A DNA stretch of 64,000 nucleotides from Candidatus Sericytochromatia bacterium. GTDB taxonomy: Bacteria; Cyanobacteriota; Sericytochromatia; UBA7694. The notes under the pieces are model-generated. The model was not told the DNA's origin and did not search any database. It was given only the letters and a program-made list of their open reading frames with translations. Position numbers and translations under genes: made by a program. Positions 1 through 9,029 of the stretch are shown here, one piece after another. Where the stretch lies: assembly GCA_018780035.1 (NCBI GenBank), contig JADMKE010000024.1, positions 124,001 to 188,000 on the forward strand, written 5' to 3'. Each line of letters begins with the position of its first letter. Positions within the stretch are counted from its first letter, which is position 1.

Positions 1-32
1 CCGTCGCTGATTGCCTCAACCCCTTCTGAATT

Positions 33-85
33 GCCCCACACTGAGATTGATAATGATCTTAAGTGTGGGGCATTCTTCTTTCTTG
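33..85 (+). terminator. Rho-independent terminator of the gene upstream of the window
   Basis: Perfect 10-bp inverted repeat GCCCCACACT (33-42) and AGTGTGGGGC (62-71), with a 19-nt loop that itself has a short pairing (AGAT/ATCT). A T-rich tract follows (ATTCTTCTTTCTT). It probably ends a transcript entering from the left, which would separate the first gene here from its upstream neighbour. Confidence 0.7.
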
Positions 86-121
86 TACCGGTTTTCTGAG
101 GCCTAAAGGTATACTGTAGCC

Positions 122-1552
122 ATGTTACCCAGCTACGAAACCCTCAATACCCATCAAAAAGCCCTTCAGATCAATCTGGAGCCCATTCGCTATGGTACCT
201 TCGCCGAAATTGGCGCCGGCCAAGAGGTTGTGCGCTGGTTCTTTACTGTGGGCGGCGCTGCTGGCACCATCGCCAAAAGCATCTCTGCTTACGATATGCA
301 GGTCAGTGATGCGATTTATGGCCGCTGCAAACGCTATGTCTGCCGTGAGCGGCTCGAAAGCATGTTGGAATACGAACACCGCTTAAATTTGGAACGCTTG
401 CGTGAAGAACGCGGCAATACCACGGCCTTTTTCACTTTTGCAGATACGGTCTCTGCCCAGTCTTACAAAGGCAATAGCGACTGTCATGGCTGGATGGGGG
501 TGCGCTACCAGGCCCATCCCCGAGACGCCGACAGCCAGATCCTCTTACATGTGCGTATGCGCGACAAAGAGAATGCCCTGCAACAAGAAGCGCTGGGCAT
601 TGTTGGGGTCAATCTGCTTTATGGGGCCTTTTTTTTGCACCACAGGCCCGATGATCTGATTCGCTCGCTCAAAGACAATCTTTCGCCGGGCAGAATTGTG
701 ATCGACATGATTGAATTTTCGGGTATTGAATTTCGCAATGTCGACAATCGCCTGATGAGTCTGCGCCTGGTTCAAGAGGGTTTGGCCAATGCAGCAATGT
801 TTGCTGCCGATGGCAAAGTACTGCAGCCCTCGGAGGTCTTTTACAAAAAACCAATTCTGGTTGAACGCGGCAGTTTTCATCCCGTGCGCAAGGTGCATCT
901 CGATCTGATGCGCGCCGCATATGAAAAATTTGTGTCCCAACCTGAAATCAAAGCCGAGGAAGTGGTGCGTGTGATGGAAGTGACCATGCACCATTTACAC
1001 GCTTCTGGGGGGCTAGAACCGCGGGAGTTTTTGGCCCGGGCAGATGCGCTCAATGCCTGTGGATTTCAGGTGTTGATCTCCAATTATTATGAATACTACC
1101 GCCTTGCCGCTTATTTAGCGCGTTTTAGCAAAAACAAAACGGCATTGGCCTTGGGCGTGCGCAGTTTGCAGACCCTCTTTGACGAAAAATACTATACCGA
1201 ACTCGAAGGGGGGATATTGGAGTCTTTGGGCCGTCTGTTTAAAAATGACCTCAAGCTTTATGTCTATCCCACCCAAGACCCACAAACAGGTGAATTACTC
1301 ACGCTCAACTCACTCAAAATTGCCCCTGGTCTCGACAAGCTCTTTGGCTATTTGGTCGAAAAAGGCCATATCGTAGATCTGGATAATTACAACCCTGAGT
1401 GTCTCGACGATTATTCCCGCGATCTGCTGCGTCAACTTGAAAACAATCAACCTGGCTGGGAAGAAATGGTGCCCGACCCAGTGGTAGAACTGATCAAATC
1501 GCGCCATTATTTTGGCTATCGCCCCCCACTGGAAGAAGAAACCCATGCTTGA
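122..1552 (+). CDS. Conserved cytosolic protein of unknown function (often mislabelled TonB-dependent receptor)
   Basis: 476 residues with no signal peptide or membrane segment. The N-terminal stretch (TFAEIGAGQEVVRWFF, about residues 26-41) and blocks such as CHGWMGVR, DKENALQQEALG, VDNRLMSLRLVQ and FYKKPILVERGSF belong to a widespread, full-length family. As I recall, databases often label it TonB-dependent receptor, which is clearly wrong for a soluble protein. No catalytic motif is recognisable, so I assign no function. Its last codons overlap the next gene by 8 bp (ATG at 1545, stop at 1550-1552), so the two are probably translationally coupled. An AAAGG about 12 bases before the ATG is a weak ribosome binding site. 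Confidence 0.85.
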   Translation: MLPSYETLNTHQKALQINLEPIRYGTFAEIGAGQEVVRWFFTVGGAAGTIAKSISAYDMQVSDAIYGRCKRYVCRERLESMLEYEHRLNLERLREERGNTTAFFTFADTVSAQSYKGNSDCHGWMGVRYQAHPRDADSQILLHVRMRDKENALQQEALGIVGVNLLYGAFFLHHRPDDLIRSLKDNLSPGRIVIDMIEFSGIEFRNVDNRLMSLRLVQEGLANAAMFAADGKVLQPSEVFYKKPILVERGSFHPVRKVHLDLMRAAYEKFVSQPEIKAEEVVRVMEVTMHHLHASGGLEPREFLARADALNACGFQVLISNYYEYYRLAAYLARFSKNKTALALGVRSLQTLFDEKYYTELEGGILESLGRLFKNDLKLYVYPTQDPQTGELLTLNSLKIAPGLDKLFGYLVEKGHIVDLDNYNPECLDDYSRDLLRQLENNQPGWEEMVPDPVVELIKSRHYFGYRPPLEEETHA

Positions 1553-3485
1553 AATTAACCAGCTGACGGTCGAATTTGGCGACCGGGCTCTGTTTAAAGA
1601 TGTCAGTTTGCTCTTTTACGACAAAAAGCGCTATGGTCTGGTTGGCGCCAATGGCGCAGGCAAATCTACTTTTTTGCGGATTTTAACCGGACAAGAACAC
1701 CATTACAGTGGGCAAATCCATTGGCCCAAAGACGTCAAAGTGGGGGTGCTCAATCAAGACCATTTTGCCTTTGAAGAACAGCCGATTATGGATGTGGTGA
1801 TTCAGGGCAAAAAAGCACTCTGGAAGGCCCTGCAAACCCAAGAGCAGCTCTCGCAAAAAACGGAATTGAGTTTGGAAGAGAGCAATTTTTATTCTGAAGC
1901 CGAGGCTGTGATTCAACGGGAATCAGGGTACACCGCTGAGAGTGAAGCGGCAAAATTGTTGATGGGTTTGGGTATTCCCGATAACCACCACAACCAGCCA
2001 CTCAAGACCCTCTCAGGCGGATACAAACTGCGGGTGCTACTGGCTCAATTGCTGTTTAGCCAACCCGAAATTCTCCTGCTTGACGAACCCACCAACCACT
2101 TGGACATCTATTCGATCAAATGGCTGGAATCCTATCTCAATTTATACCCAGGCCTTTTGATTGTGGTCTCCCACGACCGGGGCTTTCTCAATGGGGTCTG
2201 TACCCACACAGTGGATATCGACTACGGCACGATCCGCATTTATACTGGCAATTACGACGCGTTTGAAGCCGCCAAAGTTTTGGAGCGTGAGCAAAAAGAA
2301 AAAGCGCTCGAAAGCCAAAATGAGCGCAAAGAAGAACTTCAGGCCTTTGTTGATCGCTTTCGCGCCAAAGCCACCAAGGCCTCTGCCGCCCAGTCGCGGG
2401 TCAAGATGATTGAAAAGATGGAGGCAATAGAAATTCCGCCTTCGTCCAGGCGCTTTCCCAATTTTCGCTTTTCCCCCCACACCACTTCGGGGATTATCCC
2501 TTTGCAGGTCAAAGGCCTCAGCAAGGCCTATGGTGAAAAACAGGTACTCTCAGATGTCACTTTTGAAGTCGAGCGCGGCGATCGCATTGCCTTGATTGGC
2601 CCCAATGGCGTGGGCAAGTCCACCTTACTCAAGATCTTAATGGAAGAAATTCCCTCCGATGCGGGCAGCTTTAATTGGGGGCACGAGGTTTTGCCCGGTT
2701 ATTTTCCGCAGGACTACCACTCCCAGCTCGAAAAAAACTGCAATGTCTTTGAATGGCTCTACGATTACGATGCCACCGCGACTGTGGCCCAGATTCGCGG
2801 TTTGCTGGGCATGGCTCTGTTTACAGGCGACAGCGTCAAAAACAAGCTCTCGACCCTGAGTGGGGGGGAGGCCACACGTTTGGTCTTTTCCAAACTCATG
2901 CTCTTGCCCTCCAATTTTCTCGTGCTCGATGAACCCACCAACCATCTCGACATGGAGTCGATTGAATCCCTGACCGAATCCCTTAAAGCTTACAAAGGCA
3001 CTCTGCTGGTGGTCAGCCACAACCGCTATTTTGTCTCCGAAGTGGCCACCCGCATCCTCGAACTCAAGCCTGAAGGCCTGGTTGATTTTAAAGGGTCGTA
3101 TGCTGAATACCTTGAAAAAGAGGGCACAGACCATCTCAGCCGCGAGGTGAATCTCAAACAGCGCACGGTGCTCAGCCAGCAGAGCCAGTCTGCCCTTGAA
3201 AAAAACGACAACGCTCTGAATTATGAGGCGCGCAAACAGCAACAGCGTCGGATCAAGCAGCTCGAAAAACGCATACCCGAACTCGAAGCGCTCTGCCTGC
3301 AACTCGAAGATAAAATTCAGGCCTGTGAGCCACTTTTGGCCGAGGCCTATGTCAGCGGCAATGAAGCGGATCAGCAGCGATTGCTCAAGCAAAAAGAGCA
3401 ATTCGACACCAAAATGGCCACCAGCATGGAAGAGTGGGAAGCTGCTGAGCAAGAGCTGATTGAATTGATGGCTATCGAAACCTGA
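1545..3485 (+). CDS. ABC-F family ATPase (Uup/YheS type)
   Basis: 646 residues with two soluble ABC domains and no membrane segments, the ABC-F layout of proteins that act on the ribosome. Walker A sites are GANGAGKS (34-41) and GPNGVGKS (from about 352). Signature motifs are LSGGYKLR (about 156) and LSGGEATR (about 438). Both Walker B boxes read DEPTNHLD. The linker between the domains is basic and helical (about 250-290), as expected of the P-site tRNA interaction motif. The last 100 residues are a charged coiled coil as in Uup. I chose ATG 1545 because it starts on the ABC fold (MLEINQL) and follows GGAAGAAG; an in-frame ATG at 1512 would add 11 unrelated residues inside the previous gene. 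Likely role: resolving stalled or misfolded translation states. Confidence 0.93.
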   Translation: MLEINQLTVEFGDRALFKDVSLLFYDKKRYGLVGANGAGKSTFLRILTGQEHHYSGQIHWPKDVKVGVLNQDHFAFEEQPIMDVVIQGKKALWKALQTQEQLSQKTELSLEESNFYSEAEAVIQRESGYTAESEAAKLLMGLGIPDNHHNQPLKTLSGGYKLRVLLAQLLFSQPEILLLDEPTNHLDIYSIKWLESYLNLYPGLLIVVSHDRGFLNGVCTHTVDIDYGTIRIYTGNYDAFEAAKVLEREQKEKALESQNERKEELQAFVDRFRAKATKASAAQSRVKMIEKMEAIEIPPSSRRFPNFRFSPHTTSGIIPLQVKGLSKAYGEKQVLSDVTFEVERGDRIALIGPNGVGKSTLLKILMEEIPSDAGSFNWGHEVLPGYFPQDYHSQLEKNCNVFEWLYDYDATATVAQIRGLLGMALFTGDSVKNKLSTLSGGEATRLVFSKLMLLPSNFLVLDEPTNHLDMESIESLTESLKAYKGTLLVVSHNRYFVSEVATRILELKPEGLVDFKGSYAEYLEKEGTDHLSREVNLKQRTVLSQQSQSALEKNDNALNYEARKQQQRRIKQLEKRIPELEALCLQLEDKIQACEPLLAEAYVSGNEADQQRLLKQKEQFDTKMATSMEEWEAAEQELIELMAIET

Positions 3486-3503
3486 GTCGCAGCAGGATCA
3501 CTT

Positions 3504-4142
3504 TTAGTGTTTCAACTGACGGGCCTGCAGATGGGCTGACATGCCTCTGCTGGGAAGGTTTTTCACCGGATTGCCATCCCCGGTGGTGCAATTGTCGAGA
3601 TAGGGGCCAATGCAGCGCAATTTAACTGCACCGTGCTGGGCATCCATTTGAAAATAGAGATGCTGTTTGAGGCCGGAGATATGCCAGGTGTCTTCCCAAA
3701 GTGTCGCGAGATACGTATTATCTTGTAGGCCGTTGGCTTGGGCGCGAACATAAATCTCTTCACTGTCCAATTTCCAGTATTCGCGGTTAACCAATTGGGT
3801 TTGGGTGCCTTGGGCAGCCTCTTCGACTTTTACGGCTTGGCTCTCGACATCAATATATACCCGCAGGGCTTGATTTTTGCCTGCCGTTCCAGGCAAAAAT
3901 CCATATTGCAAAGATTTGCCTGAAGTCTCTTGCCAGATGTCGATTTCATACAGTTGCGCTTGGGGATCCAACTTTTGCACCGCTTGCAGGGCCACGGCAA
4001 AACCACTTTGAGCAGAATTGGCTTGGCGGGTGCTGAACCGTTGAATGGGGCCTGACTGGGCAGGATTAAGTGCTGTGGGCGAGAGAGAGGGTGCAGAGCA
4101 GGCTGTGAATATGAGTGCGAGGACAAGTGAAAATTTTTTCAC
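3504..4142 (-). CDS. Hypothetical lipoprotein
   Basis: 212 residues from a GTG start. The hydrophobic segment KFSLVLALIFTAC ends in a cysteine that fits a lipobox. GTG 4142 is preferred to an upstream ATG at 4196 because it sits 9 bases after AAAGG and puts the signal peptide at the N-terminus. The mature part has alternating beta-like segments (YEIDIWQ, LRVYIDVESQAVKVE, LYFQMDAQHGAVKLR) and two cysteines near the end (RCIGPYLDNCTTG) that could form a disulphide. It may be a small beta-sandwich or PepSY-like fold, but I recognise no family. It converges with the ABC-F gene and follows the TPR gene on the same strand after 56 bases. Confidence 0.7.
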   Translation of the reverse strand: MKKFSLVLALIFTACSAPSLSPTALNPAQSGPIQRFSTRQANSAQSGFAVALQAVQKLDPQAQLYEIDIWQETSGKSLQYGFLPGTAGKNQALRVYIDVESQAVKVEEAAQGTQTQLVNREYWKLDSEEIYVRAQANGLQDNTYLATLWEDTWHISGLKQHLYFQMDAQHGAVKLRCIGPYLDNCTTGDGNPVKNLPSRGMSAHLQARQLKH

Positions 4143-4198
4143 GGAGATCAACCTTTCAGCAGGGTAATTTTGAAGCATGAGTGGGCTACGGGCCAAGA

Positions 4199-4918
4199 TT
4201 AGAGACTTTCTGCTTTTTTAAAGTCTGCGTTTGCTTTGGCTGTTTCGCCCATGGCCAAATAACAATGGCCCCGATTGAGATAGGCATTTTTGTATTTGGG
4301 ATTGAGTTTAATTGCCTGGTTATAGTCGGCAATTGATTGAACATAGAGTTTGAGTTTGTAATGTGACCAGCCGCGATTATTATACGCAGTCTCAGACTTT
4401 GGGTCGATTTTGATCACTTCGCTATAGTCTTCCAGCGAGAGCAGCAATTCTCCAAGTTCATAATGACTGATACCCCGATTGAAGTAAGCTAGAGTCATTT
4501 TGGGATCGAGTTTGAGGGCGGTATCATAATCTTTGATCGCTTTTTCGTATTGTTTAAGCGTGTGATAGGTATAACCCCGGTTGTTATAGGCCCACACATA
4601 TTGGGGGTTAAAAGCAATACAGAAAGTATAGTCTTCGATCGCTTTGGCTGGTTGGCCCAACTCGAAATAAGCCAAGCCTCGGTTGTAAAAGGCCTCAGCA
4701 TTCTCGGGACTGAGTTCAAGGGCCTTGTTATAGGTCTCCAAAGCCTGTTTAAATTCCCGTTTATGCAAATGTTCCAGGCCCAGTTTTAAATAATCGTCGA
4801 CAGTCAGATTGGCATCTACTGAGAGGATTTCCGCAGAGATGGCTGGGCGCTGACTTGTTGAGATAGTCAGACCCACCATGCCCACCGAGAGTATCAAGAT
4901 CTTCAGTGTTCGCTTCAT
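4199..4918 (-). CDS. Secreted TPR-repeat protein
   Basis: 239 residues. The N-terminal hydrophobic stretch (about 7-22) followed by SAEI looks like a signal peptide cut near residue 29, so the protein is probably periplasmic. About six consecutive 34-residue TPR units follow, with the usual A.YNRG.....GQ.EKAI.DY..AI.L.P pattern (AFYNRGLAYFELGQ, AYNNRGYTYHTLKQ, AYFNRGISHYELGE, AYNNRGWSHYKLKL, AYLNRGHCYLAMGE). There is no enzymatic domain, so it is presumably a protein-interaction scaffold. The partner is unknown. It may be co-transcribed with the lipoprotein downstream. Confidence 0.85.
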   Translation of the reverse strand: MKRTLKILILSVGMVGLTISTSQRPAISAEILSVDANLTVDDYLKLGLEHLHKREFKQALETYNKALELSPENAEAFYNRGLAYFELGQPAKAIEDYTFCIAFNPQYVWAYNNRGYTYHTLKQYEKAIKDYDTALKLDPKMTLAYFNRGISHYELGELLLSLEDYSEVIKIDPKSETAYNNRGWSHYKLKLYVQSIADYNQAIKLNPKYKNAYLNRGHCYLAMGETAKANADFKKAESL

Positions 4919-4985
4919 TTATTCACTCCGTCTCTGCATTGTTGTCAAAGGTGTGTACATGATAACACGGCTGTTTTGGAGATGT

Positions 4986-5369
4986 TTATTTTGCAGCGTC
5001 AACCATCTGGATGGTTTTTTCTTCTACTTCTCGAGCCACCGCCTGCAATTCAGGTTCTTGTGAAAGTGCTGAAAGCATGGCTTCGGGTTTAATCAAACCT
5101 ATTTTGGTCACTCCTGCTTCGGTATAAACCGAAATCCGGCAGGGCAGGGCCATATTTAAGCGCATATCTGTGCTGAGAACGCGGGCGGCTTGACCGGGAT
5201 TGCAGACTTCGAAGACTTTACAATCTTCTTTAAACTCAATGCCTTTGCTGCGCAATGTTTCGCCCAAATTGTGGATATGCAAAACCCCAAAGCCCCCCGC
5301 TTTCACGGCCCTTTCCAAATCTTGGGCTGCGGTTTCAAAACTTTTTTCACTGGTGACGATATAGTACAT
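4986..5369 (-). CDS. DUF302 family protein
   Basis: 127 residues, the normal length of a single DUF302 domain. Typical features are an N-terminal strand (MYYIVTSEKSFETA), a central helix-strand GFGVLHIHNLGETLRSKG, the CKVFEVCNPGQA block, then the LNMALPCRISVYTEAG segment and a C-terminal helix. The fold is known from structural genomics but the biochemical role is not; related genes often sit near metal or redox genes. Two cysteines in KVFEVCNP and ALPCRISVY are conserved positions in the family as I recall it. AAGAGG lies 5 bases before the ATG. Confidence 0.85.
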   Translation of the reverse strand: MYYIVTSEKSFETAAQDLERAVKAGGFGVLHIHNLGETLRSKGIEFKEDCKVFEVCNPGQAARVLSTDMRLNMALPCRISVYTEAGVTKIGLIKPEAMLSALSQEPELQAVAREVEEKTIQMVDAAK

Positions 5370-5506
5370 GTGGGCCTCTTTGTCTGACAGTCTTCACGAC
5401 AAGTATGTCGAATACACCAGGGGGGTGTCAATCATCTGGAAAGTGGAATCGCCGACTTGAAGCCCTTATGTTTACCGTGTCAGAATGAAGCGGGAGATCA
5501 ATAAAA

Positions 5507-6241
5507 GTGAAAATCATGCTTCTCAGTCTGTGTTTCTATCGCATATTGTTGCCGCTGTCATTTCCCCAGAGTGCACAATCTCAACCCAACCATCAGGCAT
5601 ATCTTCCCACTTCGGGCTATCACAGAATGCAAATAGAAGGTTGGTCTGTTTTGTTTTCGAACCAACTCAAGACAGAACATTTGCTGGTTGCCAAACGCGT
5701 CAAAAGTCTGCTTCACAAAAAATTAAGGCATATTCAGCAAGTCCTTCCTGCTTCTGCTGTAAAAAAACTCAAAAAAATTAAAATCTGGGTGGAATGGAAA
5801 GAAAACCAATACACGCCCTGTGCCACCTACCATCCAGGCGTGCAATGGTTGCAAGAACGTCACCTCAATCCTGATATGGCAGGGGGCATTCAAATTACCC
5901 ATGCGAACAATTTTTTGGATTGGACCCAACGCGATCAACCCATGCTCGTTTTACACGAATTGGCCCATGCCTATCACCACCAGGTGTTGGGCTTTGAACA
6001 ACCAGATATACTGGAAGCCTTTCAAAAAGCCCAAAAATCCAAAAAATATGAGCGGGTTCAGCGCTACAAATCTTCTCCAACCAGGGCTTATGCCCTGACT
6101 GACGAAAAAGAGTATTTTGCTGAAAGCAGCGAGGCGTATTTTGGCCGCAATGACTTCTATCCCTTTAATCGCAGTGAACTCCAAAAACATGATCCTGCTA
6201 TATATCAAATCATTCAAGCAGCCTGGGGCGTTCAACAGTGA
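5507..6241 (+). CDS. Putative secreted zinc metallopeptidase (anthrax-lethal-factor/PPEP-like catalytic domain)
   Basis: 244 residues from a GTG start (GGGAG about 11 bases upstream). The N-terminus is hydrophobic and could be a signal peptide (about 1-25). A zinc site H150-E151-L-A-H154 is followed by a helical region and then EYFAESSEAYFG (about 203-214), whose glutamate would be the third ligand. The spacing and the E-x-x-A-E-x-x-x-x-Y ending resemble the lethal-factor/Pro-Pro endopeptidase clan of gluzincins. The middle segment is lysine-rich. The gene overlaps the next by 4 bp (GTGA), so the two products are coupled and may work together. The substrate is unknown. Confidence 0.65.
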   Translation: MKIMLLSLCFYRILLPLSFPQSAQSQPNHQAYLPTSGYHRMQIEGWSVLFSNQLKTEHLLVAKRVKSLLHKKLRHIQQVLPASAVKKLKKIKIWVEWKENQYTPCATYHPGVQWLQERHLNPDMAGGIQITHANNFLDWTQRDQPMLVLHELAHAYHHQVLGFEQPDILEAFQKAQKSKKYERVQRYKSSPTRAYALTDEKEYFAESSEAYFGRNDFYPFNRSELQKHDPAIYQIIQAAWGVQQ

Positions 6242-6660
6242 TTAACAAACAACCCATTCAATGGATACCCAAAGACAATTGTATCGACCTAACAGATTCA
6301 GAACTCAGTCAATTAAAATCGCTCTTAAAAGACAGCCCCTTGCTGCAATTTTACCCAGCCAAATCGAAAGTGAAAATCCAAGTTGAGATCAGCAAACGGA
6401 TTCCCAACGGCAGCGACATTTTGAATGCCACTATATGGAATCTGGATTTTGTCGATCAAGTTAAATCGCCCGAAGGTTTTCCCCGACTGCCTTTAAATTC
6501 GCGGGCAGAGGGGGAATTGCTTCTGGTCGAAATACTCCATATCACCAAAAACTCGGGTGGCATGGGCTCCTATTTTGGTTATTATGGCTATTATTACTCG
6601 GTGATCGTCGATTTAAACCCAGCCAAGATTCTGGATGTGCGTGGCCAAAAGATGACTTAA
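6238..6660 (+). CDS. Hypothetical protein coupled to the metallopeptidase
   Basis: 140 residues starting at a GTG within the stop codon of the peptidase gene. There is no signal peptide or recognised domain. The C-terminal third is predicted beta (GELLLVEILHITK) and carries a tyrosine/glycine-rich patch YFGYYGYYYSVIV before a final strand. The 4-bp overlap argues for co-translation with the upstream peptidase, for example as a dedicated partner or inhibitor; that is inference from position only. The 3' end overlaps the convergent dehydrogenase gene by 4 bp. Confidence 0.6.
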   Translation: MINKQPIQWIPKDNCIDLTDSELSQLKSLLKDSPLLQFYPAKSKVKIQVEISKRIPNGSDILNATIWNLDFVDQVKSPEGFPRLPLNSRAEGELLLVEILHITKNSGGMGSYFGYYGYYYSVIVDLNPAKILDVRGQKMT

Positions 6661-8198
6661 ATGTCGAATTTGATTCCTTGGGCCAAAGGCAATTCACTGC
6701 CATAGTTAATCGTATTGGTTTGGCGGCGCATATACGCTTTCCAAGCATCAGAACCCGACTCACGTCCGCCCCCGGTTTCTTTTTCGCCTCCAAAGGCCCC
6801 ACCAATTTCAGCACCCGAGGTACCGATGTTGACATTGGCAATGCCACAATCGGAGCCCATGGCAGACAAAAAACGCTCTGCTTCTCGCATATCGGTCGTA
6901 AATAGGGCTGAAGAGAGACCCTGTTTGACTTGGTTTTGAATCGCAATCGCTTCGGTCACATCGCCGCTGTACTGGGTGAGATAGAGTATGGGAGCAAAGG
7001 TCTCGTCTTGCACGATTTGCATTTCAGGGCTGGCTTCTGCTACCGCGGGCATCACGTAACATCCGCTTTCAAAGCCGGGGCCATTCAGCGGCTGGCCCCC
7101 ATAAATCACCTGGCCACCCTGTTCTTTGACCGCCACCAAGGCTTTTTGCATCAAGGCCACTGCAGCTTGATCTATCAAGGGACCCACATGGTTGTGTTCA
7201 TCAAGGGGATTGCCAATGCGCAGGCCTTTATAGGCGTTGACGATGATCTCTTTGACTTGAGCATAGATCGATTCATGAATGATCAAACGGCGTGTTGACG
7301 TACAGCGCTGGCCACAGGTACCCACAGCGCCAAAAACGATTGCTGGCAGGGCCATTTTTAAGTCGGCGTCAGGGCTGAGGATAATCGCATTATTGCCACC
7401 CAATTCGAGAATGGATTTGCCCAAACGGGCCCCCACAACCTCGCCCACCCGTTTGCCCATGCGGGTCGAACCTGTGGCTGAGATCAAAGGGATGCGATGA
7501 TCTGCAATTAAGGTTTCACCAATTGGAGACACTTCGCCGACAATTAAGCCCATCACCCCTTCGGGAACGTTATTGTCTTTGAGTACCTTGGCCATGATAT
7601 TAAAACAGGCTACGGCCGTTAACGGGGTTTTTTCGGAGGGTTTCCAAATGCTGACATCGCCACAGACAGCAGCAATCATCGAATTCCAAGCCCAAACAGC
7701 CACTGGGAAATTAAAGGCTGAGATAATTCCTACCAAACCAAGCGGATGCCATTGTTCGTACATGCGATGATTGGGGCGCTCGGAGTGCATGGTCAAACCA
7801 TAAAGTTGACGCGAAAGGCCGACAGCAAAATCGCAAATGTCGATCATCTCCTGAACTTCACCCATGCCCTCTTGCAAGGATTTGCCCATTTCATACGATA
7901 CCAACATGCCAAGATCTGCTTTGGCCTCTCTCAGGGCATTGCCAATTTGGCGGACAATTTCGCCCCGTTTGGGGGCAGGTGTGCTGGCCCAACTTGCTTT
8001 GGCCATTTCTGCAGTTTGGATCAACCGTTCATAATCAGCCAAGGTGGCTTTGCCGACGGCGCCAATTTCTTTGCCATCGACGGGGGAATGGGATGTATAA
8101 GTTTCGGTGGTATTGCCAAACCAGTTTAATCCGGTTGAACAAGGGGGGGAAATGGCTTCAATCCCCAAAGCGTTTAAAAATGTCTGAGTATCTTGCAT
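6657..8198 (-). CDS. ALDH7-family aldehyde dehydrogenase (aminoadipate-semialdehyde / piperideine-6-carboxylate type)
   Basis: 513 residues, the length usual for ALDH7. Recognisable blocks are NFPVAVWAWN (cofactor binding), KPSEKTPLTA, the ELGGNNAII motif with the general-base glutamate, and GTCGQRCTSTRRL with the catalytic cysteine. The C-terminal NVNIGTSGAEIGGAFGGEK is characteristic of the ALDH7/antiquitin subgroup, which oxidises alpha-aminoadipate semialdehyde (in equilibrium with piperideine-6-carboxylate) in lysine breakdown using NAD(P)+. ATG 8198 is chosen over the ATG at 8249 because AGGAG lies 6 bases upstream. No other lysine-catabolism gene is nearby, so the substrate is inferred from the family only. 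Confidence 0.9.
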   Translation of the reverse strand: MQDTQTFLNALGIEAISPPCSTGLNWFGNTTETYTSHSPVDGKEIGAVGKATLADYERLIQTAEMAKASWASTPAPKRGEIVRQIGNALREAKADLGMLVSYEMGKSLQEGMGEVQEMIDICDFAVGLSRQLYGLTMHSERPNHRMYEQWHPLGLVGIISAFNFPVAVWAWNSMIAAVCGDVSIWKPSEKTPLTAVACFNIMAKVLKDNNVPEGVMGLIVGEVSPIGETLIADHRIPLISATGSTRMGKRVGEVVGARLGKSILELGGNNAIILSPDADLKMALPAIVFGAVGTCGQRCTSTRRLIIHESIYAQVKEIIVNAYKGLRIGNPLDEHNHVGPLIDQAAVALMQKALVAVKEQGGQVIYGGQPLNGPGFESGCYVMPAVAEASPEMQIVQDETFAPILYLTQYSGDVTEAIAIQNQVKQGLSSALFTTDMREAERFLSAMGSDCGIANVNIGTSGAEIGGAFGGEKETGGGRESGSDAWKAYMRRQTNTINYGSELPLAQGIKFDI

Positions 8199-8364
8199 GA
8201 GGCTCTCCTGGGCAAGTGGGTTGGTACCTGCCATATTAATTGATTGCATTCAAATTTTACCACCACTGGCCTGCGCTTGAGACCGGGATTACCTGGATTG
8301 GGTTCAGCCGGAAAAAAAGCCTGCTACACTGAGACCATAACAATCCCAGACAGAGGTAAATATC

Positions 8365-8979
8365 ATGGCCAAAGGGCTCGAAGAACATCAGGCACGTCTC
8401 GACGAACTCAATCAATTGGGCAAAGGATTGGCCCGCAGAGCCAAATCGAGTTGCGAACTATGCGGGGCATCCAGTGCCTTGCAGATTTTTGAAGTCCCAC
8501 CTGTCAAAGAACCCAATTTAGAGGCCAGTTTGCTCATTTGTGAGACCTGTGCCCAACAGCTCAAACACCCCGACGCTCTTGATAGCAACCATTGGTTTGG
8601 ACTACAAGAACGCATTTGGAGTGAGGTACCTGCGGTACAGGTCATGGCTTGGCGGCTTTTGCAAGAACTCAAAGACCAAACCTGGGCCCAGGATCTGTTG
8701 GATCAGGTCTATCTGGCTGATGAGGTCTTACATTGGGCCCAAATGGGGGCAGAAAGTGATGCTTCGGGCCGTAAGACCTTTGACAGCAATGGCACAGCGT
8801 TGGCAGATGGGGACAATGTACATATTATAAAAGATCTGGATGTCAAAGGGACGACCTTTACCGCCAAACGGGGGACCTTGGTCAAAGCCATACGCCTGGG
8901 TGAAGATCCCGAATTGGTCGAAGGCAAAGTCAATGGGACCAGCATTATGCTTAAAACCTGTTTTTTGAAAAAAGTATAA
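8365..8979 (+). CDS. PhnA/YjdM-like zinc-ribbon protein
   Basis: 204 residues. A helical N-terminus is followed by a zinc ribbon CELCGAS...LICETC (cysteines near 30, 33, 59 and 62). A central helical region comes next, then a C-terminal PhnA domain (SNGTALADGDNVHIIKDLDVKG, about 140-162) with the typical SH3-like strands to the end. The family is named after the phosphonate operon, but biochemical evidence for a phosphonate role is weak and no phosphonate genes are here. It is longer than the 110-residue E. coli protein because of the helical insert between ribbon and C-terminal domain. AGAGGT precedes the ATG. Confidence 0.85.
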   Translation: MAKGLEEHQARLDELNQLGKGLARRAKSSCELCGASSALQIFEVPPVKEPNLEASLLICETCAQQLKHPDALDSNHWFGLQERIWSEVPAVQVMAWRLLQELKDQTWAQDLLDQVYLADEVLHWAQMGAESDASGRKTFDSNGTALADGDNVHIIKDLDVKGTTFTAKRGTLVKAIRLGEDPELVEGKVNGTSIMLKTCFLKKV

Positions 8980-9029
8980 ATTTGATCTGGCGCAAAAACA
9001 GTTCCTGTTAAATAGGGTATAAAGACGAT

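Noticed and set aside
122-1552. TonB-dependent receptor
   Set aside because: This label is common for the family, but the protein has no signal peptide, plug or barrel strands and is only 476 residues.
2637-3452. 271-codon open frame on the minus strand inside the ABC-F gene
   Set aside because: No ribosome binding site and no recognisable domain. The plus strand encodes a full ABC-F protein, and long antisense frames are common opposite such genes.
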